Source: Rhodoplanes serenus (GTDB lineage: Bacteria > Pseudomonadota > Alphaproteobacteria > Rhizobiales > Xanthobacteraceae). Taken from it: a stretch of DNA of 64,000 nt. Position 1 is the first letter of the stretch. Each line of letters starts with the position of its first letter. Position numbers and translations under genes: made by a program. The stretch lies in NCBI GenBank assembly GCA_009720755.1, contig WNKV01000005.1, positions 1-64,000 of the forward strand. The letters are read 5' to 3'. This document shows, piece after piece, positions 18,395-28,163 of this stretch. Under the pieces are notes generated by a model. That model had not been told where the DNA came from and made no database searches. It saw only the letters and a list, made by a program, of their open reading frames with translations.

Positions 18395-18434
18395 ATCGCC
18401 CCGTCTCCATACTGCCGGACAGGCACGGGGCGAT
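18395..18434. other. 10-bp inverted repeat between the two type C repeats
   Basis: ATCGCCCCGT (18395-18404) and ACGGGGCGAT (18425-18434) are perfect inverted copies with a 20-base loop. No T run follows. It may be another hairpin of the composite repeat region that fills the 384 bases between tolC and popZ. Confidence 0.5.
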
Positions 18435-18451
18435 GATTCGCACCACCTTGA

Positions 18452-18494
18452 GCACTTTCCGGCGAAGTGGGACCCGGTTCGCCGTCGAAAGTGC
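18452..18494. repeat. Type C palindromic repeat, copy 2
   Basis: Second 43-base copy (GCACTTTCCGGCG to CGAAAGTGC), closely matching copy 1 at 18211; base changes near the two ends are compensatory (TTTT/AAAA against CTTT/AAAG), which argues that the hairpin structure is maintained. It too is followed by a short palindrome, CGATCCCGTGGGATCG (18524-18539). Confidence 0.75.
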
Positions 18495-18594
18495 GGCCAT
18501 GTAAGGACTTCGAGGGCGGCGGCCGATCCCGTGGGATCGACACTCGCCCGAGGCGTCGGCTCGACCGGAGCGACCGGCAGCGGGAACGGATCGC

Positions 18595-19371
18595 ATGAAC
18601 CAACCGGCAAAGGCGCAAGAGCCGTCGATGGAGGAGATCCTGGCGTCGATCCGCAGGATCATCGCCGACGACGACTCGACCAAGGCGGCGCCGGCCAAGC
18701 CGACGGCGGCACCGCCGCCGCCGAAGCCCGTCGCGGTCGCGCCGCCGCCGCCTCCGAAGGCGTCCGATCCGTCCGCCACCAACAGCCAGGACGACATCGA
18801 CGCGCTGTTCGCGAGCTTCGATGCCGCTCCCGAGCCGGAACCGCCGCCGCCTCCGCCGCCCCCCGTCGCGAAGGCGCCTGCACCCCCACCGCCGCCACCA
18901 CCCGCCGCCGCCAAGGCGCCGCCCCCCCCGCCGCCGCCGGCCCCGCGGGCCGACGACATCCTCGATCTCACCGAGGACATGCGGACCCCGGCGCCGCCGT
19001 TCCGCAAGATCGACGGGCGGCCGTCCGACGTGGTGTTCAGCGAGTCGGACGGCTGGGACGAGGCGATGCCCTCGCATGCCGCACCGCGTCCGCCGTCCGC
19101 CGGGCCGTCGTTCGGCCCGTCATCGGCCGCGCCGCAGCCGGAGCTGCCGCCCGAGCGGCCGCTGATGTCGGCGGCGACCTCGGCGGCGGTCGATTCGGCC
19201 TTCAACGCACTCGCCCAGACGGTGCTGGTGCAGAACGCCCGCACCCTCGAGGACCTGGTCCGCGAGATGCTGCGGCCGATGCTCAAGTCGTGGCTCGACG
19301 ACAACCTGCCCCAGATGGTCGAGCGCCTGGTGCGGGCCGAGATCGAGCGGGTGTCGCGCGGCCGGAGCTGA
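18595..19371 (+). CDS. popZ: PopZ polar organising protein (DUF2497)
   Basis: Pole-organising scaffold that anchors the ParB-origin complex and cell-cycle proteins in Alphaproteobacteria. 258 residues. The N-terminal partner-binding helix EPSMEEILASIRRIIADD (9-26) and the C-terminal oligomerisation region (about 220-258, LEDLVREMLRPMLKSWLDDN and VERLVRAEIERVSRG) are clearly conserved. Between them is a disordered linker with several runs of 5-8 prolines. CCG/CCC runs, including a run of eight C near 18920, make this site prone to slippage or sequencing error. It is located between tolC and valS, the usual rhizobial order. Confidence 0.93.
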   Translation: MNQPAKAQEPSMEEILASIRRIIADDDSTKAAPAKPTAAPPPPKPVAVAPPPPPKASDPSATNSQDDIDALFASFDAAPEPEPPPPPPPPVAKAPAPPPPPPPAAAKAPPPPPPPAPRADDILDLTEDMRTPAPPFRKIDGRPSDVVFSESDGWDEAMPSHAAPRPPSAGPSFGPSSAAPQPELPPERPLMSAATSAAVDSAFNALAQTVLVQNARTLEDLVREMLRPMLKSWLDDNLPQMVERLVRAEIERVSRGRS

Positions 19372-19425
19372 TCCGGCGCCGGGCCGGCTCGGGCCGAAGA
19401 TCGATCTCGGGCTGCAGTGATCCGG

Positions 19426-20643
19426 TCAACGGCCGCCGCGGGCGCGCAGGCGGGCCGCGAACCACAGGCCGAGCAGGGGCAACACCACGGCGGCGGCCAG
19501 GAACACCGGCGGCGCCCCGTGCCGGTCGATGACCGCGGCGAACAGCGTCACCCCGATCGGCTGCCCCATGTAGAGCGAGGCCGAGAACGCCGCCACGGCG
19601 GTGCCGCGCGCCGCCGGCGTCAGGTGCGTCGCCTGGGTTTGCAGCGTGTTGTGCAGCATGTAGAAGCCGAGCCCGATGAGGGCGACGGCGGCCGGCGTGA
19701 TCCACCAGACCGGGGCGATCGCCAGAGTCGCGTAGCCGAGCCCGAGGGTGATGCCGCCCGCCGTGGCGAGACCGCGCTGCCCGAGGCGGAGCACCAGCAC
19801 CCGGACGGCCGCCGCATAGGCGAGACCGCCGGCCCCGAAGGCCGCGATCACCACCCCGACCAGGGTGAAGCCGAGCCCGAAGCGCAGATGCAGGTCCGCC
19901 CCGATGAAGGCGAGCGATCCGTACATCATCATGCCCTCGACGAAGACGATGCCGAGCAGCGTGCGGGCCCAGCGATCGCCGAGGACCATGCGGTAGCCGC
20001 CGACGAAGCCGGGGCTGCGGCTGCCGTCGCTCGTCCCGGTGCTGCGGGTCGCGGGATTGCGGCGCATCTCCAGCGCCAGCGCCACCGCAGCGAGCATGAA
20101 GATCAGTCCGAGCACCAGGAACACGGCGCGCCAGCCGAGCGCATCACCGACGATGCCGCCCGCCGCCTGGCCGAACAGCTGCCCGCTGATCTGGCCGGTG
20201 AGATAGCGGCCGAGCACCGACTGGCGCTGGGCCGACGGGACGGTGTCGCCGATATAGGCCATGCCGAGCGGAATGATGCCGGCCGCCGTCACCCCGCAGG
20301 CGAGACGGATCAGCGTCAAGCCGGTGAGCGAGGAGGCCGCCGCGCAGGCCAGCACCAGCCCGGCGCCGAGCGCCGCGGCGACCGTCACGGTGCGAAACTT
20401 GCCGAAGCGGTCACCGGCCGGCCCGGCGAAGAGCTGCATGGTGCCGTGGGCGACCAGATAGGACGACACCATCACCGAGGCGGCGCCGACCGAGACGCCG
20501 AAGTCGGCGGCGATCTGCGGCAGCGCCGAGTCGGCGGCCCGCACCTGGGCCTGGCTGGCGAAGGCGGCGAGCGCCAGCACGACGATCGGGCGCGTGGTCG
20601 AGGGCGGCGCCACCGGGGGTGCGGGAGGCGAGGGTGCGGGCAA
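19426..20643 (-). CDS. MFS transporter, Bcr/CflA- or arabinose-efflux-like
   Basis: Inner membrane drug/metabolite exporter of about 405 residues with roughly 12 hydrophobic segments. The MFS motif A appears as GPAGDRFGKFRTVTV near residue 75, and a long cytoplasmic loop sits at 195-215. The substrate is not predictable. The first possible start is TTG at 20643; a GTG at 20613 (Val11) is an alternative, and neither has a clear ribosome site, so the N-terminus is uncertain. It converges with popZ (54-base gap) and diverges from valS. Confidence 0.85.
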   Translation of the reverse strand: MPAPSPPAPPVAPPSTTRPIVVLALAAFASQAQVRAADSALPQIAADFGVSVGAASVMVSSYLVAHGTMQLFAGPAGDRFGKFRTVTVAAALGAGLVLACAAASSLTGLTLIRLACGVTAAGIIPLGMAYIGDTVPSAQRQSVLGRYLTGQISGQLFGQAAGGIVGDALGWRAVFLVLGLIFMLAAVALALEMRRNPATRSTGTSDGSRSPGFVGGYRMVLGDRWARTLLGIVFVEGMMMYGSLAFIGADLHLRFGLGFTLVGVVIAAFGAGGLAYAAAVRVLVLRLGQRGLATAGGITLGLGYATLAIAPVWWITPAAVALIGLGFYMLHNTLQTQATHLTPAARGTAVAAFSASLYMGQPIGVTLFAAVIDRHGAPPVFLAAAVVLPLLGLWFAARLRARGGR

Positions 20644-20854
20644 GGGACGGGTCCGGTGGCTCGGGCCGGCAGCTTACACCGGCGTGAGCCGTGCGCCACG
20701 TCGGTGCGGGTCCACGGCGGCGTGTGTGGCCGGCCGACGGCGTCGCGCCGGCGGAGGCGCGACCGCAAACTCAGGCGTCACCTGCGGTTCCCGCCGTTGA
20801 CAGGGGGCATGGGCACGGGTTTGGTGACCCCCAAACGCGCGTCGAGAGTCCCAA

Positions 20855-23641
20855 ATGATCGAGAAGACCTATCAGCCCGCCGCCATCGAGGACCGCATCT
20901 CGGCCGCCTGGGAGGCGGCCGAGGCGTTTCGCGCCGGTCGTCCCGAGCGCCGCGCCGCGGCGCCCTATTGCCTGGTGATCCCACCCCCCAACGTCACCGG
21001 CTCGCTCCACATGGGCCACGCGCTCAACAACACGTTGCAGGACGTGCTGGTGCGCTTCGAGCGGATGCGCGGCAAGGACGTGCTGTGGCAGCCCGGGACC
21101 GACCATGCCGGCATCGCCACCCAGATGGTGGTGGAGCGCCAGCTCATGGAGCGCAAGGAGCCGTCGCGCCGCGAGATGGGCCGCGAGGCGTTCCTGGAGC
21201 GGGTGTGGGCCTGGAAGGCGGAATCGGGCGGCACCATCGTCAACCAGCTCCGGCGGCTCGGCGCCTCCTGCGACTGGTCGCGCGAGCGCTTCACCATGGA
21301 CGAAGGGCTGTCGCGCGCGGTGCTGAAGGTCTTCGTCCGCCTCTACGAAGAGGGGCTGATCTACAAGGACAAGCGGCTGGTCAACTGGGACCCGAAGCTG
21401 CTCACCGCGATCTCCGACCTCGAGGTGCAGCAGGTCGAGGTCAAGGGCAGCCTGTGGCACATTCAGTATCCGGTCGAAGGGATGGCGGATACCTTCATCA
21501 CGGTCGCCACCACCCGGCCCGAGACCATGCTGGGCGACGCCGCGGTGGCGGTGCATCCGGACGACGAGCGCTACACGCACCTGGTCGGCAAGCATGTCAT
21601 CCTGCCGCTGGTCGGCCGCCGCATCCCGATCGTCGCCGATACCTATTCGGACCCGGAGAAGGGCACTGGCGCCGTCAAGATCACCCCGGCGCACGACTTC
21701 AACGACTTCGAGGTGGGACGCCGGCACCATCTCGCGCTGATCAACGTGCTCGACACCGAAGGCCGCCTCGACCTGGCCGAGAACGCCGAGTTCCTCAAGG
21801 GCGTGGCGATGTCGCCGGCGCTGACCGAGACGATCGCGCTGCACGGGCTCGACCGTTTCGAGGCGCGCCGCAAGATCGTCGAGCGGCTGGAGGCCGAGGG
21901 CTTCCTGGAGAAGATCGAGCCGCACACCCACATGGTGCCACACGGCGACCGCTCGAACGCGGTGATCGAGCCGTTCCTCACCGACCAGTGGTACGTCAAC
22001 GCCAAGGCGTTGGCGGTGCGGGCCATTGAAGCCGTCCGCGACGGCTCCACCGTGTTCGTGCCGAAGACCTGGGAGAAGACCTACTTCGAGTGGATGGAGA
22101 ACATCCAGCCGTGGTGCATCTCGCGCCAGCTCTGGTGGGGGCACCAGATCCCGGCCTGGTACGGGCCGGACGGCAAGGTCTTCGTCGCCGAGACCGAGGA
22201 GGAGGCGGTCGCCCGCGCGCTCGCCTACTACGCCGAGACCGAGGCCATCACGCCCATGGAAGGGCACGACATGGCGCTCGATCCGGACAGCCGCGCGCCG
22301 TTCCTGATCCGCGACGAGGACGTGCTCGACACCTGGTTCTCCTCGGCCCTGTGGCCGTTCTCGACGCTCGGCTGGCCGGACGAGACCAAGGAGCTCGGAC
22401 GGTTCTATCCGACGAGCGTGCTGGTGACGGGCTTCGACATCATTTTCTTCTGGGTTGCCAGAATGATGATGATGGGACTTCACTTCATGGATGAAGTTCC
22501 GTTCGGCACCGTCTACATCCACGCCCTGGTCCGCGACGAGCGCGGCCAGAAGATGTCGAAGTCCAAGGGCAACGTCATCGACCCCCTGGAGCTGATCGAC
22601 CAGTACGGCGCCGACGCGCTGCGCTTCACGCTCGCCGCCATGGCGGCGCAGGGGCGCGACATCAAGCTCGCCAAGTCGCGGGTCGAGGGCTACCGGAACT
22701 TCGCCACCAAGCTGTGGAACGCCTGCCGGTTCGCCGAGATGAACGGCTGCGTGACCGTGCCGGGCTTCGATCCGCGCGGCTGCGACGAGACCCTCAACCG
22801 CTGGATCGGCCACGAGCTGGCCCGGGCGGCCGCCGAGACCACCGCGGCGCTGGAGGCCTACAAGTTCAACGAGGCGGCCGGGGCGGTCTACCGCTTCGTC
22901 TGGAACGTCTACTGCGACTGGTACCTCGAACTGTCGAAGCCGGTGCTGCTCGGCGCCGACGGCCCGGCCAAGACCGAGACCCGCGCCATGGTGGCCCATG
23001 TGCGCGACGAGATCCTGAAGCTCCTGCATCCGTTCATGCCGTTCGTCACCGAGGAGCTGTGGGCCGTCACCGCCGAAGGCGAGGCGGCCGGCGCCGGCGG
23101 GCCGGCGCGCGAGAGCCTGCTGGCGCTCGCCCTGTGGCCGACCGCCGAGGGGCTGGCCGATCCCGACGCCGAGGCCGAGATCGGCTGGGTGATCGACCTC
23201 GTCACGGCGATCCGCTCGGTGCGGGCCGAGATGAACGTGCCGCCCGCCACCCTGCTGCCGCTGGTGCTCACCGGCTCGGCCGCCACCTACGAGCGGGCGA
23301 CCCGCTGGGCCGAGGTCATCGGCCGGCTCGCCCGGCTGAAGGACATCGGCCGCGCCGACGCGGTGCCGAAGGGCTCGGTGCAGCTCGTGGTGCGCGGCGA
23401 GGTGGCGGCGATCCCGCTCGCCGGGGTCATCGACATCGCGGCCGAGCGGGCCCGCCTCGGCAAGGAGCAGGCCAAGGCCGAGGCCGACATCCGGCGCGTC
23501 GACGGCAAGCTCGGCAATGCCGACTTCCTGGCCCGCGCCCCCGAGGAGGTGGTCGAGGGCGAGCGCGAGAAGCGCGAGGAGGCGATGGCGCGCCGCGCCA
23601 AGATCCTCGAAGCGCTGGAGCGGCTGAAGGCGGCCGACTGA
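20855..23641 (+). CDS. valS: Valine-tRNA ligase
   Basis: Class I aminoacyl-tRNA synthetase charging tRNA-Val. 928 residues, normal length. Signature HMGH at 52-55 ([12 protein letters not shown]) and KMSKS at 566-570. The editing domain follows the first half ([19 protein letters not shown]), and the C-terminal ~70 residues form the tRNA-binding coiled coil ([18 protein letters not shown]). It stands alone in its direction. Confidence 0.98.
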   Translation: MIEKTYQPAAIEDRISAAWEAAEAFRAGRPERRAAAPYCLVIPPPNVTGSLHMGHALNNTLQDVLVRFERMRGKDVLWQPGTDHAGIATQMVVERQLMERKEPSRREMGREAFLERVWAWKAESGGTIVNQLRRLGASCDWSRERFTMDEGLSRAVLKVFVRLYEEGLIYKDKRLVNWDPKLLTAISDLEVQQVEVKGSLWHIQYPVEGMADTFITVATTRPETMLGDAAVAVHPDDERYTHLVGKHVILPLVGRRIPIVADTYSDPEKGTGAVKITPAHDFNDFEVGRRHHLALINVLDTEGRLDLAENAEFLKGVAMSPALTETIALHGLDRFEARRKIVERLEAEGFLEKIEPHTHMVPHGDRSNAVIEPFLTDQWYVNAKALAVRAIEAVRDGSTVFVPKTWEKTYFEWMENIQPWCISRQLWWGHQIPAWYGPDGKVFVAETEEEAVARALAYYAETEAITPMEGHDMALDPDSRAPFLIRDEDVLDTWFSSALWPFSTLGWPDETKELGRFYPTSVLVTGFDIIFFWVARMMMMGLHFMDEVPFGTVYIHALVRDERGQKMSKSKGNVIDPLELIDQYGADALRFTLAAMAAQGRDIKLAKSRVEGYRNFATKLWNACRFAEMNGCVTVPGFDPRGCDETLNRWIGHELARAAAETTAALEAYKFNEAAGAVYRFVWNVYCDWYLELSKPVLLGADGPAKTETRAMVAHVRDEILKLLHPFMPFVTEELWAVTAEGEAAGAGGPARESLLALALWPTAEGLADPDAEAEIGWVIDLVTAIRSVRAEMNVPPATLLPLVLTGSAATYERATRWAEVIGRLARLKDIGRADAVPKGSVQLVVRGEVAAIPLAGVIDIAAERARLGKEQAKAEADIRRVDGKLGNADFLARAPEEVVEGEREKREEAMARRAKILEALERLKAAD

Positions 23642-23751
23642 CCGCGCCCGGGCTGCGCCGGCGGTGCGCCGCCGGCGCCCTCGGCAGGATCGCCGGAGAC
23701 GCGGCGATCCATCTCCCCGCGCGAGACGAGATCCGGCTGATCCAGCCGGTG

Positions 23752-23854
23752 GTCTTTCCGGGGCGGCGTGCAGCGCCGAACCCGGAATCCAGCCGCGAGC
23801 TCTGAGTTCGCCCCTGGATTCCGGGCTCGCGGCTTCGCCGCGCTCCGGAATGAC
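23752..23854. repeat. Type A intergenic palindromic repeat after valS
   Basis: About 103 bases from GTCTTTCCGGGG to CCGGAATGAC, with inner arms CCCGGAATCCAG and CTGGATTCCGGG and the GCGGCTTCGCCGC side hairpin. One base of the left end has changed (GTCTTTCC instead of GTCATTCC). It fills part of the 454-base gap between valS and the PII gene. Confidence 0.8.
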
Positions 23855-23976
23855 ATCTTTCTGCAAGCCGAGATCTCCGTGCGAGACGAGCCGGCGGCCG
23901 CTGCCGGCACGTCCTCGCGGGGGCGGCGAATGTCCGCAATGCATCCGCGCCGCATCGGTTTTTGCTGAATTTCCGG

Positions 23977-24005
23977 TTGCGTGCCGGTATTGTGTTCATT
24001 GCAAT
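23977..24005 (+). promoter_or_regulatory. Possible sigma-70 promoter of the PII gene
   Basis: TTGCGT (23977-23982), a 17-base spacer and TGCAAT (24000-24005) lie 91 bases before the PII ATG in an unusually AT-rich patch. The -10 match is weak. I found no sigma-54 site (TGGCAC, 5 bases, TTGC) here, which is notable for a PII gene. Confidence 0.3.
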
Positions 24006-24095
24006 AGTTTTCGGACCGCCGCGCCCTTTTCGGGCGCAGGGAGTGCCCTCGATCCCGGCCTGCTCGGCGTCCGACACCAACCACGGAGCGCCGAC

Positions 24096-24434
24096 ATGAA
24101 GCTGGTCACCGCCGTCATCAAACCCTTCAAGCTCGACGAGGTCCGCGACGCGCTGGCGGCGGCCGGCGTGCAGGGCATGACGGTCACCGAGGTCAAGGGC
24201 TACGGCCGCCAGAAGGGACACCAGGAGCTCTATCGGGGGGCCGAGTACACGGTGGCGTTCCTGCCCAAGGTGCGCATCGACCTCGTGGTCGAGGACGCCC
24301 GTGTCGACACCATTCTGGAGACCATCCGGAGCGCCGCTCGCACCGACCACATCGGCGACGGCAAGATCTTCGTCTCGTCGATCGAGCGGGCGCTGCGCAT
24401 CCGCACCGGCGAGACCGACCGCGAGGCGCTCTGA
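24096..24434 (+). CDS. glnK: Nitrogen regulatory PII protein, GlnK-like
   Basis: Trimeric signal protein reporting 2-oxoglutarate, ATP/ADP and, through uridylylation, glutamine. 112 residues, exact family length. The T-loop reads EVKGYGRQKGHQELYRGAEY with modifiable Y51; the C-terminal signature DGKIFVSSIERALRIRTGE is present. The MKLV start and GYGRQKG favour GlnK over GlnB. However, neither amtB nor glnA is next to it: valS lies upstream and a leftward glycosylase gene downstream, so it is a free-standing PII. A GC-rich hairpin (24455-24487, GGCGCC ends) follows. Confidence 0.93.
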   Translation: MKLVTAVIKPFKLDEVRDALAAAGVQGMTVTEVKGYGRQKGHQELYRGAEYTVAFLPKVRIDLVVEDARVDTILETIRSAARTDHIGDGKIFVSSIERALRIRTGETDREAL

Positions 24435-24520
24435 GGCATCGGCGCCTCCACCCCGGCGCCTCCACGGCCCTGGGGGCCGGTGGCGCCGCTCCGGCCGGCC
24501 GCCGCGTGGCCGGTCGCCGA

Positions 24521-25105
24521 TCATCCCGCCCGGAACGGCCGGCTGAGAAATCGCGAGCCGGCGAGGCCGTAGCGCCACGGCTTGTCGGCCGCCTTGGTGA
24601 TGCCGATGCGCGGGCCGGCGACGATCGCCGGCGTGCTCTCGCGGGCGAGCAGCACGAAGGGCGGGGCGTCGAGCGGCGCGCCGTCGAGCGTCTTGGTGAT
24701 GCCGAGCGCCTGGCACAGCCGGCCCGGCCCGGCGCAGAGAAGCCGCTCCTCGTCGATCCCGCGCCGCGCCCGCATGCGGTCGAGCCCATGGGTCGGCGCC
24801 AGCGCCCGGATCAGCACCGCGCTCGCCTCGCCCGCCGGCTCGCACACCGCGTTGACGCACCAGTGGATGCCGTAGGAGCGATACACATAGGCGTGGCCCG
24901 GCGGGCCGAACATCACGGCGTTGCGCTCGGTGCGGCCGCCATGGCTGTGCGAGGCCGGGTCGGTGTGGTGATAGGCCTCGACCTCGACGATCGTGCCGCC
25001 GACACCGTCGACCAGCAGCGTCGCGCCGATCAGGTCGGGCGCCACCGCATGGACGCTGCGATCGAAGAAGCGGCGATCGAGACGGGCAGGGGCGGGCGGT
25101 TTCAT
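24521..25105 (-). CDS. DNA-3-methyladenine glycosylase (AAG/MPG family)
   Basis: Base-excision repair enzyme removing alkylated purines. 194 residues from the ATG at 25105, typical for bacterial members. The catalytic region VEVEAY contains E43, followed by [18 protein letters not shown] and [16 protein letters not shown], all family hallmarks. An open frame continues upstream to 25432 but is Arg-rich and lacks similarity, so the shorter start is preferred. It is transcribed away from ilvD. Confidence 0.93.
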   Translation of the reverse strand: MKPPAPARLDRRFFDRSVHAVAPDLIGATLLVDGVGGTIVEVEAYHHTDPASHSHGGRTERNAVMFGPPGHAYVYRSYGIHWCVNAVCEPAGEASAVLIRALAPTHGLDRMRARRGIDEERLLCAGPGRLCQALGITKTLDGAPLDAPPFVLLARESTPAIVAGPRIGITKAADKPWRYGLAGSRFLSRPFRAG

Positions 25106-25545
25106 GGCGAAGCTCGGCCGCTCGCGAGGCAGCGCGCGCGACACCGCCGCGAGCGCTCGGCGTGCGCTCCGACGTGGTGAAGAAAAGGTCGATGAAATCG
25201 GTGCGATCGAAGCATCGGCATTGACGGAGAAGCGAGGCGGAGCCGCTATGACGGGGCGACGCGATCGGGGCGCGTCGATCCACCAAACGAAACACGAGTC
25301 GCGCCTGTCGCGAAGGGTGACGACGCGCCGCTCGTGTGCGCGTGACCACAACGTGTGGCGTCGTCGCAACAGGAGGTCAACATTTCCGTGACCGGCCGGA
25401 AGCCAGCTCAAAACGCCTATTTTCCGCCACACCCCTCCGTGATTTCGAAAGGGTCCAGATCGCAGTCGACGATGTGCGTTCGCATCGTCCGGTCGCGATC
25501 CCGACAGGGGATGCGGCGAACCCGGCAGGGGCAGCGATAGACGCG
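25106..25545. other. Divergent promoter region with a possible short reading frame before ilvD
   Basis: The 440 bases between the glycosylase and ilvD should hold promoters for both. A perfect AGGAGG lies at 25370-25375 but is followed only by a GTG at 25388, opening a frame of about 50 codons that stops at 25540, five bases before the ilvD ATG. The predicted peptide is Arg/Ser-rich and has few Ile/Val/Leu residues, so it does not look like a classical branched-chain leader peptide. Whether it is translated is unknown. Confidence 0.3.
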
Positions 25546-27270
25546 ATGGACTCCAGGACCGACCTCAAGAGCAGGTTGCCCAGCCGGCACGTGACCGAAG
25601 GTCCGGAACGCGCGCCGCATCGGTCCTATTACTACGCGATGGGTCTCACCACGCAGCAGATCCACCAGCCCTTCGTCGGCGTCGCGAGCTGCTGGAACGA
25701 GGCCGCCCCCTGCAACATCGCGCTGATGCGCCAGGCCCAGGCGGTCAAGAAGGGCGTCGCGGCCGCCGGCGGCACGCCGCGCGAGTTCTGCACCATCACG
25801 GTGACGGACGGCATCGCCATGGGGCACGAGGGCATGCGCTCCTCGCTGCCGTCCCGCGAGGTGATCGCCGACTCCGTCGAGCTGACCATGCGGGGCCACG
25901 GCTACGACGCGCTGGTCGGCATCGCCGGCTGCGACAAGTCGCTCCCCGGCATGATGATGGCCATGTGCCGCCTGAACGTGCCGTCGATCTTCATCTATGG
26001 CGGGTCGATCCTGCCCGGCACCTTCAAGGGCCGGCCGGTGACCATCCAGGACGTCTTCGAGGCGGTCGGCCGCCATTCGGTCGGCGACCTCTCCGATGCC
26101 GATCTCGACGAGCTGGAGCAGGTGGCGTGCCCGTCGGCCGGCGCCTGCGGGGCGCAGTTCACCGCCAACACCATGGCGACCGTGTCGGAGGCGATCGGCC
26201 TGGCGCTGCCGTACTCGGCCGGCGCGCCCGCCCCCTACGAGATCCGCGACCGCTTCTGCGCCACCGCCGGCGAGCAGGTGATGGCGCTGATCCGCAGCGG
26301 CCTGCGCCCTCGCGATATTGTGACCCGCCAGGCGCTGGAGAATGCCGCCGCCGCGGTTGCAGCCACCGGCGGTTCGACCAATGCTGCGCTTCATCTGCCG
26401 GCGATCGCCCACGAGTGCGGGATCGCGTTCGATCTGTTCGATGTGTCCGACGTGTTCAAGCGTACGCCCTATATCGCGGACCTGAAGCCCGGCGGCCGCT
26501 ACGTCGCCAAGGACCTGTTCGAGGTCGGCGGCATTCCCCTCATCCTCAAGACGCTCCTCGACCACGGCTACCTGCACGGCGACTGCATGACCGTGACGGG
26601 CCGCACCATGGCCCAGAACCTCGCCGGCGTGGCCTGGAACAAGGACCAGGACGTGGTTCTCCCGGCCAACCGGCCGCTGCTGCCGACCGGCGGCGTCGTT
26701 GGTCTCAAGGGCAATCTCGCTCCCGAGGGCGCCATCGTGAAGATCGCCGGGCTGGAGAGCCTGACCTTCACGGGCCCGGCCCGCTGCTTCGATGGCGAGG
26801 AGGCGTGCTTCGAGGCGGTGCAGAAGCGCCGCTACAAGGAGGGCGATGTCCTGGTGATCCGGCACGAGGGGCCGCAGGGCGGCCCCGGCATGCGCGAGAT
26901 GCTGGCCACCACGGCGGCGCTCTATGGCCAGGGCACCGGCGGCAAGGTGGCGCTGATCACCGACGGGCGCTTCTCCGGCGCCACCCGCGGCTTCTGCGTC
27001 GGCCATGTCGGGCCGGAGGCGGCGGCCGGCGGCCCCATCGGCCTGCTGCGCGACGGCGACATCATCGCGATCGACGCCGAGGCCGGCACCCTCGACGTGA
27101 AGCTCTCCAAGGCGGAGCTCGATGCCCGCCGCGCGGCGTTCAAGCCGAAGCGGGCGACGGCGACGTCCGGTTACTTGTGGAAATACGCCCAGCAGGTGGG
27201 GCCGGCCCGGACCGGGGCCGTCACCCATCCGGGCGCTGTGGCCGAGAAGAAGTGCTATGCGGACGTCTAG
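25546..27270 (+). CDS. ilvD: Dihydroxy-acid dehydratase
   Basis: Third enzyme of isoleucine and valine synthesis; dehydrates 2,3-dihydroxy acids to 2-keto acids. 574 residues, normal length. C56, C129 (GCDKS) and C201 (CPSAGACGA) have the spacing of the [2Fe-2S] ligands of bacterial IlvD (about 73 and 72 residues apart). [16 protein letters not shown] and [20 protein letters not shown] are conserved. ATG 25546 gives the usual N-terminus ([19 protein letters not shown]). The last 14 bases overlap the start of the exoR-like gene. Confidence 0.97.
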   Translation: MDSRTDLKSRLPSRHVTEGPERAPHRSYYYAMGLTTQQIHQPFVGVASCWNEAAPCNIALMRQAQAVKKGVAAAGGTPREFCTITVTDGIAMGHEGMRSSLPSREVIADSVELTMRGHGYDALVGIAGCDKSLPGMMMAMCRLNVPSIFIYGGSILPGTFKGRPVTIQDVFEAVGRHSVGDLSDADLDELEQVACPSAGACGAQFTANTMATVSEAIGLALPYSAGAPAPYEIRDRFCATAGEQVMALIRSGLRPRDIVTRQALENAAAAVAATGGSTNAALHLPAIAHECGIAFDLFDVSDVFKRTPYIADLKPGGRYVAKDLFEVGGIPLILKTLLDHGYLHGDCMTVTGRTMAQNLAGVAWNKDQDVVLPANRPLLPTGGVVGLKGNLAPEGAIVKIAGLESLTFTGPARCFDGEEACFEAVQKRRYKEGDVLVIRHEGPQGGPGMREMLATTAALYGQGTGGKVALITDGRFSGATRGFCVGHVGPEAAAGGPIGLLRDGDIIAIDAEAGTLDVKLSKAELDARRAAFKPKRATATSGYLWKYAQQVGPARTGAVTHPGAVAEKKCYADV

Positions 27271-28147
27271 TCGGGTCGGCATCCTGGTGGCGGCCGGGCT
27301 CGTGATCGGGCTCGGGACCGCCGTCGCGTTCGACGGGTCGCGCTCCACCGCCCAGGTGGCGCCGGCCGTGAGCGTCGACCTGTTTCCGCGCGGCACCGGC
27401 CTTCTCGATGCGAACCGTTTCCAGGGCCTGCCGGGCGCTCGCAGCCTGACGCCGGTCGAGGCGTTCCGCTCCGGTGCCCAGGCGCTGCGCGCCGGCGACA
27501 CCAAGGGCGGCGTCTCGTCGCTCGAATACGCCGCCGCGAGCGGCCATCCGATCGCCCAGTGGAAGCTCGGCCGCATGTATGCGGACGGCGACGGCGTCAA
27601 GCAGGACGACGTGCGGGCCTTCGAGTACTTCCGCGAGGTGGCCGACGCGCATGCGGACGAGAGCCCGGGCACGCCGCGCGCCCGCTTCGTCGCCAATGCG
27701 TTCGTGGCGCTCGGCAACTACTATCTCGACGGCATTCCGAACTCGACCGTGAGGGCCGATCCGGACCGCGCCCGCGAGATGTTCACCTATGCGGCGTCGT
27801 ATTTTGCCGATCCGGATGCCCAGTTTCATCTCGGCCGGATGTATCTCGACGGCCATGGCGGCGTGAAGGACGCCCGCCAGGCGGCCCGCTGGCTCCAGCT
27901 CGCCGCCAACAAGGGCCAGTATCAGGCCCAGGCGATGCTCGGCGCCATGCTGTTCAAGGGCGAGGCGGTGCCGCGCCAGGGCGCCCGTGGCCTGATGTGG
28001 CTGACGCTCGCCCGCGACGCCGCCACCCCGCAGGAGGCGTGGATCAGCGACATGCACGCCTCCGCCTTCAAGTCGGCGAGCGACGAGGAGCGGGCGAGCG
28101 CGCTCGCCTATATCGAGCGCTGGCTGCGCGGCGGCCGGCGGGAGTAG
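27257..28147 (+). CDS. exoR: ExoR-like periplasmic Sel1-repeat regulator
   Basis: 296-residue exported protein. Residues 1-25 are a signal peptide or anchor. The conserved part starts at SLTPVEAFRSGAQALRAGD and contains Sel1-like repeats (AASGHPIAQWKLGRMYADGDGVKQDD; YFADPDAQFHLGRMYLDGHG; KGQYQAQAMLGAMLFKGEAV), ending with RGLMWLTLARDAA. This pattern matches rhizobial ExoR, a periplasmic inhibitor of the ExoS-ChvI two-component system that controls exopolysaccharide and motility genes. Its start overlaps ilvD by 14 bases, so expression is probably coupled. exoS and chvI are not in the window. Identity as ExoR is by recalled similarity and not by alignment. Confidence 0.78.
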   Translation: MRTSSRVGILVAAGLVIGLGTAVAFDGSRSTAQVAPAVSVDLFPRGTGLLDANRFQGLPGARSLTPVEAFRSGAQALRAGDTKGGVSSLEYAAASGHPIAQWKLGRMYADGDGVKQDDVRAFEYFREVADAHADESPGTPRARFVANAFVALGNYYLDGIPNSTVRADPDRAREMFTYAASYFADPDAQFHLGRMYLDGHGGVKDARQAARWLQLAANKGQYQAQAMLGAMLFKGEAVPRQGARGLMWLTLARDAATPQEAWISDMHASAFKSASDEERASALAYIERWLRGGRRE

Positions 28148-28163
28148 GGGCGGCGCGGCGTTC

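Noticed and set aside
20771-23944. A 1057-codon antisense frame opposite valS
   Set aside because: Mirror of an essential synthetase with biased third positions; no recognisable protein features.
23900-24095. Sigma-54 promoter for the PII gene
   Set aside because: The nearest GGCAC at about 23907 has the downstream GC one base out of register and no TTGC; it is not a convincing -24/-12 element.
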